This document shows positions 1-7,860 of a stretch of DNA of 56,513 bases, in pieces. The stretch comes from Cereibacter sphaeroides. GTDB lineage: Bacteria; Pseudomonadota; Alphaproteobacteria; Rhodobacterales; Rhodobacteraceae. The notes beneath the pieces are model-generated. The model was not told the origin of the DNA, made no database searches, and saw nothing but the letters and a program-made list of their open reading frames with translations. A program made the translations under genes and the position numbers. The DNA is taken from contig QFQS01000011.1 of NCBI GenBank assembly GCA_003243455.1, positions 1 through 56,513 on the forward strand, given 5' to 3'. The number at the start of each line of letters is the position of its first letter. Within the stretch, counting starts at the first letter, position 1.

Positions 1-165
1 GTCAAATCCCTGCGGGACGCCCGAATGGCTTCCATCTCGAACCGAAACGACCTTGGAAGGGCAACAAGCCCTCCCGGCGACCGCTTCGGCCCGATATGTT
101 CGCCATTCGGGCGCCTCGAGGGCGCTATCAATAGGTCCTGACCCTAATTATTCTTCAAGATGGTG
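1..165. other. Left-edge intergenic sequence
   Basis: No gene is visible downstream of the minus-strand S10 gene. The stretch contains ATCAATAGGTCCTGA near 128-142, which shares 13 of 15 bases with a site near 23472-23486 next to IS66 debris. It may therefore be an insertion-sequence scar, but no transposase reading frame is present. Confidence 0.3.
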
Positions 166-1701
166 CTATTGTTTGCGCAGGAACTGCCGGACGTCCTGAG
201 CAACCGCGCTGCGTGTATCGTCGTCGAGATAGAGCATATGCCCGGATGGGTAGTTTCTGATTACCAGATTACCGAGCAGTTCCTTTGGCAGATACATATG
301 CGCCAGATCGAATTCCGTCGCGAAGAAGGGGGTCGACAGATCATAATAGCCGTTCAGCGAAAGTACCCGCATGCGGGGGTTGCGGCGCATCGCGGCGTCC
401 AGGTCGACGGCGACGTCAGCCAGGGCATTCTGGCGTGGGCCGACCGGCGGCTTGTGGCTCCAGTCCCAGGCAGGAAAAAGCTTGTCGCTTGATGACACTA
501 TATATTCCATGTCACCGCGATATCCCAGATCCTGCGCCAAGTAGGCCTTGAAATTGGTGATCACCGAACCCGCGATGGCATCTTCCGCCGGGTCACCGCG
601 CGCTGCTTCGGCGGAGCGGTCCGCTTCCATCCCTGTGAAGCGCGTATCGAACCCGCCTGTAATACGGCCCTCGCCGCGCAACAACTCCTTGCGAAAGCGA
701 TCAGCCGGCACATACAGGTCCGATTGGGCGATGTAGGATGCCGGCAGGCCGGTCATGGCCGCCAATTGCGCGGCTATGGTATCCCGCTCCTCTTGGGCGA
801 TATGGTGTCCCCTGGCCAGCGCCGCTGCATAAGGCCCCTGTGCGAATTGGCGCGCCTTTTCCACATGCGCCTCAAGACCTGCGCCCTTGTCGACCCTGCC
901 ATGATACCAGGCGGTCGCCGCATAGGTGGGGAGCGAATTGATGGCCATCCGGTCCAGTCCCGGCGCGCGCTGGGCAAAGTTGAGGATGGAGGACATGAGG
1001 ATCACACCGTCGAGCGGCATGCCGCTGTCGGTCAGTCGATAGGAAAGCATCGCGGACCGCGTCGTTCCATAGGATTCGCCAAACAGATATTTCGGGGCGC
1101 GCCAGCGTCCGTTCAGATCGACATAGCGCCTGATGGCCTGGGCAAATGCCGCAGCGTCCTGATCATTGCCATAGAAATTCTTGTTGTCTGCCGGATCGAA
1201 GGTGCGGGAATATCCCGTTCCGACGGCATCCAGGAATATCATGTCCGTGACGTCCAGCAGTGTCTGCGAATTGGGCGCCGATCGGGCCGCGCCAGCGGGC
1301 CTGTCGACGCCTACCGGTACCCGGACTGGCCCGAAGGAGGCCATGTGCAGCCAGATGGAGGAAGAGCCGGGCCCGCCATTGTAGAAGAAGGTCAGCGGAC
1401 GCTCGGGCGCGCCCTTTTCCCGATCAGCGACATAGGCGGTGTAGAACAGCCGGGCGGCGGGCTTGCCGGCCTGGTCTTTCAGGATCAGGGTTCCGGCCGT
1501 CGCCTGATAGTCGATCACGCGCCCGTTAACGGTGATGCTGTGCCGACTTTCCACCTTCTGTTCGGACGGCGCATCCATGGCTTGGGCGGATTTGCTGTCC
1601 GGCATCGGTGCCGCGCTAACCGGTGGCGCCGATACAAGCAGGCAGGCCAGCAACGCCATCGTGCCGAAGCGGGGTGGTCGGGGCTGATGATATCCTGCCA
1701 T
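166..1701 (-). CDS. Secreted S10 serine carboxypeptidase (second of a tandem pair)
   Basis: A 511-residue peptidase of family S10, predicted to remove C-terminal residues from peptides in the periplasm. An N-terminal hydrophobic signal (about residues 15-30, ending VSA) precedes the domain. The oxyanion-hole motif NGGPGSSS is at about 108-115 and the nucleophile motif GESYG has Ser210. The acid region reads NGYYDLSTPF and the catalytic His lies in PSGHMLY near the C terminus, so the triad appears complete. The start at 1701 overlaps the stop of the upstream paralogue (TGATG), which suggests translational coupling; an internal Met at residue 15 (1659) would give a shorter signal peptide. Family and location are well supported. 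Substrate preference is unknown. Confidence 0.9.
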   Translation of the reverse strand: MAGYHQPRPPRFGTMALLACLLVSAPPVSAAPMPDSKSAQAMDAPSEQKVESRHSITVNGRVIDYQATAGTLILKDQAGKPAARLFYTAYVADREKGAPERPLTFFYNGGPGSSSIWLHMASFGPVRVPVGVDRPAGAARSAPNSQTLLDVTDMIFLDAVGTGYSRTFDPADNKNFYGNDQDAAAFAQAIRRYVDLNGRWRAPKYLFGESYGTTRSAMLSYRLTDSGMPLDGVILMSSILNFAQRAPGLDRMAINSLPTYAATAWYHGRVDKGAGLEAHVEKARQFAQGPYAAALARGHHIAQEERDTIAAQLAAMTGLPASYIAQSDLYVPADRFRKELLRGEGRITGGFDTRFTGMEADRSAEAARGDPAEDAIAGSVITNFKAYLAQDLGYRGDMEYIVSSSDKLFPAWDWSHKPPVGPRQNALADVAVDLDAAMRRNPRMRVLSLNGYYDLSTPFFATEFDLAHMYLPKELLGNLVIRNYPSGHMLYLDDDTRSAVAQDVRQFLRKQ

Positions 1702-3242
1702 CAGCGTGCCGTTTCGTCATAGAAGCGGTCCAGATCCCGCTTCATCCGCCTGGATGCCTCTTCGTCGACATAGGTCATGTGCCCGGACTCATAATAATGG
1801 AAACCGATGTTCCGGCGCAGGTCCGGGGTCAGGTAGAGGTGGGAAATGTCGAACTCCGCGCCGGCAAAGGGTGTGGCCAGATCATAGAGTCCGGCGATCA
1901 GCATCACCTTCAGGTTCGGATTCCGCTGCATTGCCCCGGCCAGGTCGAGCGCGGTGTTCGCGACAGGCAGGGGCGCATTGATGCCGGGTGCCTTGTGGCG
2001 GCTATTCCACGCCGGGGAGATGACCGCATTGTAGAGCGGCCTGTATTGCATGTCCGGCTTATATCCGATGTCGTGGGCCAGATGATCCTGGAATGTGGAC
2101 AGATGGGCGCTGTTTACCCCGGCCGTGGCGGCATCGTTGGTGGCCGGATCGTAGGAGCCGTCCCCCGCGACATAGGATGCCTGTGCTGTGAACCGCGTAT
2201 CGAACCGTCCGATGATGATGCCCTGATCGATCATCAATGCATTGCGGAACTGTTCCATTCCAACGCGCAGCTTGTTCTTTTTGAGGAAATCGACCGGCAG
2301 CCCGATATAGCCGCTTAGCCGGCGTGCGATATCATCCTCTTCCTCTGGGGGCAGGCGATCGCCCTTCATCAGTGCCGATGCATAGGGGCCGATCGCAAAG
2401 GCGCGTACTTCATCTAAATAGTCGGTCAGGCTGGCCGGGTGGGTCGCCGATTTGCCATGATACCAGGCGGTCGCCGCGAAGGAAGGTACACGTCCGATAT
2501 CTTCCAGATCGACGCCGGGCAGCCCGGTCCCGGAGTTGAGGATGGTGGACATCAGCACGACGCCGTTAAAGTCCATCCCCTGATTCTGCAGCTTGTAGAC
2601 GAGGCCTGCCGAACGGGTTGTCCCATAGGATTCACCGAACAGATAGCGCGGCGAATTCCAACGGTCGTTCTTCGTTATATATCGGTTGATGGCGCGTGCG
2701 AAGGAATCGATGTCCGCATCGACGCCCCAGAAGCTTTCGCCCTTCGTGTCGCCGATCGGCCGGGAATATCCCGTTCCGATCGCATCGATGAAGACGAGGT
2801 CCGATTTGCCGAGCAGGGAATAGGGGTTGTCCACCACGGTATAAGGGGCGGGCAATGTCGCCTTGGGTGTCAATGTGGGCGGACGCTTCGGGCCGAAGCC
2901 GCCCACGTTGAGCCACAGGCTGGCCGAACCCGGCCCGCCATTGTTGAAGAAGGTCAGTGGGCGCGGCTTCGTTCCGGTTCCCGTGGCCGTATAGGCAACA
3001 TAGAAGATGCTGCCCCGGGGCACGCCGGCATCGTCCGTTATGACCAGCGTACCGGCCGTCGCATGATAAGCGATCGGCTTTCCGTCGATCACGATCTTCT
3101 GCGGCTTGCTGGACTGGCTTTCCTTGGCCAGATCGGCCGGCGGCTGTGCTGCGGCCACCGGTTCCGGCGCCGCTGCAGCAGGATATGCCAATGGGGTAGC
3201 TCCCGCCAGGCACAGTCCGATACAGGTCTGTAATCGACGCAT
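1701..3242 (-). CDS. Secreted S10 serine carboxypeptidase (first of a tandem pair)
   Basis: A 513-residue S10 carboxypeptidase, paralogous to the gene it overlaps downstream. A signal peptide (MRRLQTCIGLCLAGATPLAY, then an Ala-rich cleavage region) leads into NNGGPGSAS and GESYGTTRSAG, the oxyanion and nucleophile motifs. LYDLATPF carries the probable catalytic Asp and ESGHMTYVD the His. It starts 15 bases after the stop of the minus-strand TonB receptor, so receptor and both peptidases probably form one transcript. With the S9 peptidase across the divergent promoter, the context points to breakdown of imported or surface-bound peptides. Two tandem copies suggest either dosage or split specificity. 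Confidence 0.9.
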   Translation of the reverse strand: MRRLQTCIGLCLAGATPLAYPAAAAPEPVAAAQPPADLAKESQSSKPQKIVIDGKPIAYHATAGTLVITDDAGVPRGSIFYVAYTATGTGTKPRPLTFFNNGGPGSASLWLNVGGFGPKRPPTLTPKATLPAPYTVVDNPYSLLGKSDLVFIDAIGTGYSRPIGDTKGESFWGVDADIDSFARAINRYITKNDRWNSPRYLFGESYGTTRSAGLVYKLQNQGMDFNGVVLMSTILNSGTGLPGVDLEDIGRVPSFAATAWYHGKSATHPASLTDYLDEVRAFAIGPYASALMKGDRLPPEEEDDIARRLSGYIGLPVDFLKKNKLRVGMEQFRNALMIDQGIIIGRFDTRFTAQASYVAGDGSYDPATNDAATAGVNSAHLSTFQDHLAHDIGYKPDMQYRPLYNAVISPAWNSRHKAPGINAPLPVANTALDLAGAMQRNPNLKVMLIAGLYDLATPFAGAEFDISHLYLTPDLRRNIGFHYYESGHMTYVDEEASRRMKRDLDRFYDETAR

Positions 3243-3257
3243 TGTCGGTTCGCTTTC

Positions 3258-6035
3258 TTATTGGCGGAAGGTCACGGTCGCGCCGATGGTGCGCGGACGG
3301 AAGGTTGCATATTGATAAGGCTGCACGCTGCGGCTGTAGCTTGTGCAGGCCGCGCCGGTGGCAACTGCGCAACCCGTCCGCCCGCCATATTCGCCCAGCA
3401 CATCCTTCGAGTTGAGCAGATTGTCGGCAAAGATGGAGAATTCCCATCCATCGCGACGGACGCCGACCCTCGCCGTCATGAAATTGGTGGCTTCAGCCAT
3501 GTAGGTATCGGGAGCATAGCTGCTCGTGCCGGGGCCGAACGAGCGCTGATAGCCCGAAGAATGTTGATAGTCCGCCCGCATATAGGCACCCAGCGACCCG
3601 ACGTCGAAACGATATTCGCCCGAGACGTTGAAGCTCCACTTGGGTACCGGCATATGATCGCCATCGGCGATATAGACCGTGCCGGACGATCCCACGACTG
3701 CTTCAGTATATTTTGCGTTGGTATACGCCATGATGCCGCCGACGGTGAAACCGCTGACCGGTTCGACCGAAAGTTCAAGGTCAAAGCCCTTGGACACCGC
3801 CTTTGCGCCATTGATGACGTAGCCAAACCCGCAGGTGGGCAGGCCGTAACTCGCCTGGACATTGGTCCAGTCGATATAGAAGGCGCTGCCGTTCATGCTG
3901 ATACGCTTGTCGGGCGTACGCAGCTTGGCACCGACTTCATAGCTCCAGAGCGTATCCGACTTATAAGTGTCCGGGGTGGACGTGATACCCAGCGATGTCA
4001 GGTCCGATGCGCAGCGGGCGGCCGGCGGCGGCTGGTTCACGCCGCCCACGCGAAAGCCCTTGGCCGCAGTCGCATACAGCATGTTTGACGGATCGAACTG
4101 ATATTGCAGGCCGAATTTGGGCGTTACCGGTGTCTCCTTCACCTTGCCGTTCGTCAGTCCGCCGTTCGCCACGGTGGGGGTCAGGAAGCCCGCGAAAGTG
4201 CCGGCCGTCACCTGGTCATAGCTGAACTTCTCCTGGCTGACGCGAACGCCGCCAATGACCTTCAGCTTTTCCGTCACCGCAAAATTGGCTTCGCCAAAGA
4301 CTGCCAGGGATCGCTCCTTGAGGTCCTGGTCACGATGATAGGTGATATTACCGTCCTCTACCGGAACGCCCAGGATCGATGAGGTGGCGCGGCCATATAT
4401 CGCCTGGATCAGGTCATCCAGATTGGCCACGATATGATAGTTGGAATTATTCTTGTATCTGGAGAAGAAACCGCCAGCGACCCAGTTGAAACGGTTCGTA
4501 CCATTATTGGCGAACCGGATTTCCTGCGTGAAACCCGTCCTCTTATTTTCATATATCGGTGTGGAGGTATAATTTTCCAGATTGGCCACGAACGGGTATC
4601 CCGTCTGGAAATTCGCGGTCTCGACATAGGAATAATCGGACTTCCCGCTCGTCTTGTCGTAAATATAGGACGAGATCGAGGTGAAGGTCATTCCGCCGAC
4701 ATCCAGTTCCGCCTTGAACGATGGGATGAAGATGCTCGCTGTGCGGGGCTGCTTGGTCACGCAGCGTTCCGTCGTCGCTGCATAATTGTCGCCGACATTG
4801 CAGTTGGCGCCGGTTTCATAGGAACCAAATATGGCTGCGGGATAGCTGTAGCCGCTGCGTGTGGTTGCCGGAACCGTCCGCCATTGGGTGTCCGCGTCAT
4901 GCTGCTCACTGAGCGAATAATAAATGGAGGGCGTTAGGCTGAGTGTTTCGGTGGGCTTGATGAGCAAGGCTCCGCGCAAGCCCCAGTCGTCGGCACTATT
5001 GGTGTCGTTCGCCAGCGTCGCTCCGGTAAAGCGATCGACATGGTCGATATAGCCAGCCGTGCGGCGCTGCCACATGCTCACGCGGATGCCGATCTTGTCG
5101 GCGACAAGCGGGCCGCCGATGGCGATCCCGGTGTCATGGCTGATGCCGCCATCCTGCACGAAGCCGATTTCGGCCCGTCCATAGATTGACATCTTCTCAA
5201 GGCTCGGCGCAGGCGTGATGAAGCGGACGGCGCCGCCCATTGATGACCCGCCAAAGAGCGTTCCCTGCGGCCCGCGCAGCACTTCCAGGCGTTCCAGGTC
5301 GAACAGCGAGGGAATGGGGGTGCCGCTGCCGGAAATGCCGATGGCATTGCGTTTCTGCAGTGGAATGTCGTCCAGATAGATGCCCGTCGTCTGCGCGCCG
5401 TTTGAAGAGGCGACCCCGCGGATGGAGATGTTGGGAATGCGGTCGCCGATCGGGGAGGCCTGCAACGACAGGGCGGGTGATGTCCGGATCACGTCGGAGA
5501 AGGTTCGGATATTGCGGCGGTCCAATTGCTCCTGCGGCATAGCCTGGATGCTGATCGGCACGCGGTTAATCGTCGTGGCTGTCTTGGTCGCTGTAACGAT
5601 GATGTCGGTGCCGGTCTCCGGTTCGGATACGCCATTGTCCTTGTCCGCCGAAATAGCGGTACCGGCCTGGAAATTGTCGAGGCTGCGGGACGCGAACCGC
5701 ATGCCCGTCTTGTTCAACGCGGCAACCCGGGGTTTCAGGGTTATCACTGCCCCGGTATCGGCGACGATGTCCAGATTGGCATCCGATATCAGGCGACGCA
5801 AAGCTTTGCGCGCATCATATACGCCAATGATCGCGGGAGTCTGCACAGTGGCGAAGGCGTCGGAGGGCATGATGATCTGAATGCCGCTCTGCCGCGCGAA
5901 CAGGGGCAGGGTGGAGTTGATATTTCCTGCCGGTACGTTGAACTTGCGTTCCTGAGCGATCGCTGTCGAGGCTGCGGCCTCGGCAAACAGGCTCGCACTA
6001 ACGAGCAGAAGACTCAGCAGCTTCGCATTTCTCAT
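3258..6035 (-). CDS. TonB-dependent receptor with N-terminal signalling (STN) domain
   Basis: An outer-membrane active transporter of 925 residues. I place the start at the ATG at 6035, which begins MRNAKLLSLLLVSASLFAEA and is preceded by an AAGGGG ribosome site; a longer frame to 6068 would spoil the signal peptide. After the signal peptide, residues about 30-102 form a secretin/TonB N-terminal (STN) domain. A TonB box (DIIVTATK) and plug follow, then the 22-strand barrel ending in a terminal FRQ. STN domains contact FecR-type anti-sigma factors, and exactly such a pair is divergently encoded next door, so this is probably the sensor of a cell-surface signalling system. The peptidase neighbours suggest a peptide ligand; that part is inference. 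Confidence 0.92.
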   Translation of the reverse strand: MRNAKLLSLLLVSASLFAEAAASTAIAQERKFNVPAGNINSTLPLFARQSGIQIIMPSDAFATVQTPAIIGVYDARKALRRLISDANLDIVADTGAVITLKPRVAALNKTGMRFASRSLDNFQAGTAISADKDNGVSEPETGTDIIVTATKTATTINRVPISIQAMPQEQLDRRNIRTFSDVIRTSPALSLQASPIGDRIPNISIRGVASSNGAQTTGIYLDDIPLQKRNAIGISGSGTPIPSLFDLERLEVLRGPQGTLFGGSSMGGAVRFITPAPSLEKMSIYGRAEIGFVQDGGISHDTGIAIGGPLVADKIGIRVSMWQRRTAGYIDHVDRFTGATLANDTNSADDWGLRGALLIKPTETLSLTPSIYYSLSEQHDADTQWRTVPATTRSGYSYPAAIFGSYETGANCNVGDNYAATTERCVTKQPRTASIFIPSFKAELDVGGMTFTSISSYIYDKTSGKSDYSYVETANFQTGYPFVANLENYTSTPIYENKRTGFTQEIRFANNGTNRFNWVAGGFFSRYKNNSNYHIVANLDDLIQAIYGRATSSILGVPVEDGNITYHRDQDLKERSLAVFGEANFAVTEKLKVIGGVRVSQEKFSYDQVTAGTFAGFLTPTVANGGLTNGKVKETPVTPKFGLQYQFDPSNMLYATAAKGFRVGGVNQPPPAARCASDLTSLGITSTPDTYKSDTLWSYEVGAKLRTPDKRISMNGSAFYIDWTNVQASYGLPTCGFGYVINGAKAVSKGFDLELSVEPVSGFTVGGIMAYTNAKYTEAVVGSSGTVYIADGDHMPVPKWSFNVSGEYRFDVGSLGAYMRADYQHSSGYQRSFGPGTSSYAPDTYMAEATNFMTARVGVRRDGWEFSIFADNLLNSKDVLGEYGGRTGCAVATGAACTSYSRSVQPYQYATFRPRTIGATVTFRQ

Positions 6036-6234
6036 AATCGCCCCTTTTCTGAATATGAAGGTCGGCATTGACGGCCGTGCCTGTTCGCTTTGCGCCGCTC
6101 CCCGACGGCTGTGCTTCCTGCCCCTTGATGCATGGGCGAAAAATATCCCCTATCGAGCGGGAGATTTTCTTCGGGCGCGTCCTTGCCATGATGCATGGCG
6201 TATTTTTTGATGCGGCTCGTTGTTTGACTAAGCT
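6036..6234. promoter_or_regulatory. Divergent promoter region between the TonB receptor and the ECF sigma gene
   Basis: About 200 bases between two divergent genes of one surface-signalling system. It must hold the receptor promoter, probably the target of the adjacent ECF sigma factor, and the sigma-gene promoter. I could not fix convincing -35/-10 boxes by eye. Confidence 0.5.
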
Positions 6235-6819
6235 ATGGCTGACACGTCCTATGAACGCGCCTTTTGGCTCTCACGGCATATCTTGCCGCATGAGGGGGCC
6301 TTGCGTGCCTGGCTCGGCCGTCGCATCCATACGGGTATCGACATCGACGACATCGTCCAGGAAGCTTATGCCAAATTGGCCATGCTCGACAGTGTCGCCC
6401 ATATTACGAACCCCAGGGCTTATTTTTTCCAGTGCGCGCATTCCATCGTTCTGCAGGACATTCGCCGATCGCGGATCGTCCCGATCGATTCCATCCATGA
6501 TATGGGTGCGTTGGAAATCGAAGCGGGGCAGCCGATGCCGGATCGGGAAGCGGCGGACAGGCAGGAATTGAGGATCGTCATGGCGGCCATCGAGGCCTTG
6601 CCCAGGCGATGCCGCGACGTTTTTCTTCTGCGAAAGGTGCAGGGCCTGTCGCAAAGGGAAGTTGCCGGCCAACTAGGGCTTTCCGAAAGCACGGTGGAAA
6701 AACATGTCGCAAAAGGCATCGGAAAACTGCTGGACTTCTTTTCCGATAGTGGGAATGGCGCACGTCGCGCATCTATAGTCGAGAATATTGGCGACCAGGT
6801 ACATGGAAAGAGAAAGTAG
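6235..6819 (+). CDS. ECF RNA polymerase sigma factor, FecI type
   Basis: A 194-residue extracytoplasmic-function sigma factor. Region 2 is visible as DIDDIVQEAYAKLAML, the core-binding and -10 recognition segment. Region 4 is the helix-turn-helix in LSQREVAGQLGLSESTVEKH. It is followed by an overlapping fecR-like gene and faces a TonB receptor with an STN domain, the full FecI/FecR/FecA arrangement. By analogy, ligand binding at the receptor relieves or activates this factor through FecR and it then transcribes the receptor-peptidase operon. The family call is certain; the regulon is inferred from position. Confidence 0.93.
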   Translation: MADTSYERAFWLSRHILPHEGALRAWLGRRIHTGIDIDDIVQEAYAKLAMLDSVAHITNPRAYFFQCAHSIVLQDIRRSRIVPIDSIHDMGALEIEAGQPMPDREAADRQELRIVMAAIEALPRRCRDVFLLRKVQGLSQREVAGQLGLSESTVEKHVAKGIGKLLDFFSDSGNGARRASIVENIGDQVHGKRK

Positions 6820-7762
6820 CGCCGCGATAGAGGAAACTGCCGCGCGATGGGTTGCCCGGATCGATAGTGAGGATATGTCTCCGGATGACCAGCAGCGGCT
6901 GGATGAATGGCTCGGTGCGGATAGCCGTCGCCTAGGTGCTTTCATGCGCGCGCGCGCGGCCTTGGTGCGAACGAATTCGGCCAAGGCCCTGGGGCCGGAT
7001 TATCGGCCTAAGCCGACGGACCGCCATTTCCTGTCACGCCGCGCTCTCATGACCGGAACCGGGGGAGGCGTGCTTGCAGCCGGGCTCGCGACCTTCCTCT
7101 TCTGGCCGCGTCCGACATCCTACAGCACCGGGTTAGGCGAAGTGCGATTGATCCCGCTGGCCGATGGGTCGATGGCGACACTGAACACCAAGAGCGATTT
7201 GGAGATAGATTTCACCAAGGACGCCCGGATCGTGCGCCTGATCGGCGGTGAAGGCTATTTTGAAGTGGCGAAGGACAAAACGCGGCCCTTCATCGTGCAG
7301 GTTCGCGGCACGGAGGTCCGGGCAGTCGGAACCGCGTTCATAGTGCGCGCGCTTCAGGGGCGGGCCGTCAATGTTCATGTTCAGGAAGGCATTGTCGAGG
7401 TCCGCCCGGCGAGGCGCAACGTGCGCGCGATAGAGGTCGGGGCGAATATGCGGGTTGCCGTCGCGGGAACTGACGATAGCCCGCTGGAGCCCGAAAAGGT
7501 GGCCGCCGACTTGGTCGAACGCGATCTGCTATGGCGGGAAGGCCGTCTTGGTTTCGAACGAACGACCCTGGCGGAAGCGGCGCAGGAGTTTGAGCGATAC
7601 AACGCGATGCCGATCACATTTGCCGAATCGTCGATTGGCGAGAAGCGAGTGACGGGCCTGTTTTCGGCGACTGACCCGATCGGCTTTGCCAAGGCCATAG
7701 CCCTTAGCATGGACCTGAAGGCGGAAGTCCGAGCGGACTCGATTATCCTTTCCCAATCGTGA
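6803..7762 (+). CDS. FecR-type anti-sigma factor / sigma regulator
   Basis: A 319-residue inner-membrane signal transducer. I use the ATG at 6803; a TTG at 6788 is the upstream alternative, and both overlap the end of the sigma gene. The cytoplasmic N-terminal part (ETAARWVARI...QQRLDEWL) matches the short domain typical of FecR proteins and should hold the sigma factor. One membrane segment follows (GGGVLAAGLATFLFW), then the periplasmic FecR domain (GEVRLIPLADGS through GTAFIVR). The C-terminal segment (TLAEAAQEFERYNAMPI) resembles the domain that contacts the receptor STN domain. It is translationally coupled to the sigma factor. Confidence 0.92.
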   Translation: MERESSAAIEETAARWVARIDSEDMSPDDQQRLDEWLGADSRRLGAFMRARAALVRTNSAKALGPDYRPKPTDRHFLSRRALMTGTGGGVLAAGLATFLFWPRPTSYSTGLGEVRLIPLADGSMATLNTKSDLEIDFTKDARIVRLIGGEGYFEVAKDKTRPFIVQVRGTEVRAVGTAFIVRALQGRAVNVHVQEGIVEVRPARRNVRAIEVGANMRVAVAGTDDSPLEPEKVAADLVERDLLWREGRLGFERTTLAEAAQEFERYNAMPITFAESSIGEKRVTGLFSATDPIGFAKAIALSMDLKAEVRADSIILSQS

Positions 7763-7860
7763 TGTCCGGCATTCTCTTCTGAGCGCAGGCAGATGATATG
7801 GCGGAATAATTCCGGCCATGCATCAGGAGGCTAAATCGTCTTTGTAGCGGAGCCGAATTG

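Noticed and set aside
724..1722. Long plus-strand frames opposite the S10 genes (also 2439-3233)
   Set aside because: They lie wholly antisense to well-supported peptidases, are rich in Arg/Gly and show no family motif; typical shadows in GC-rich DNA.
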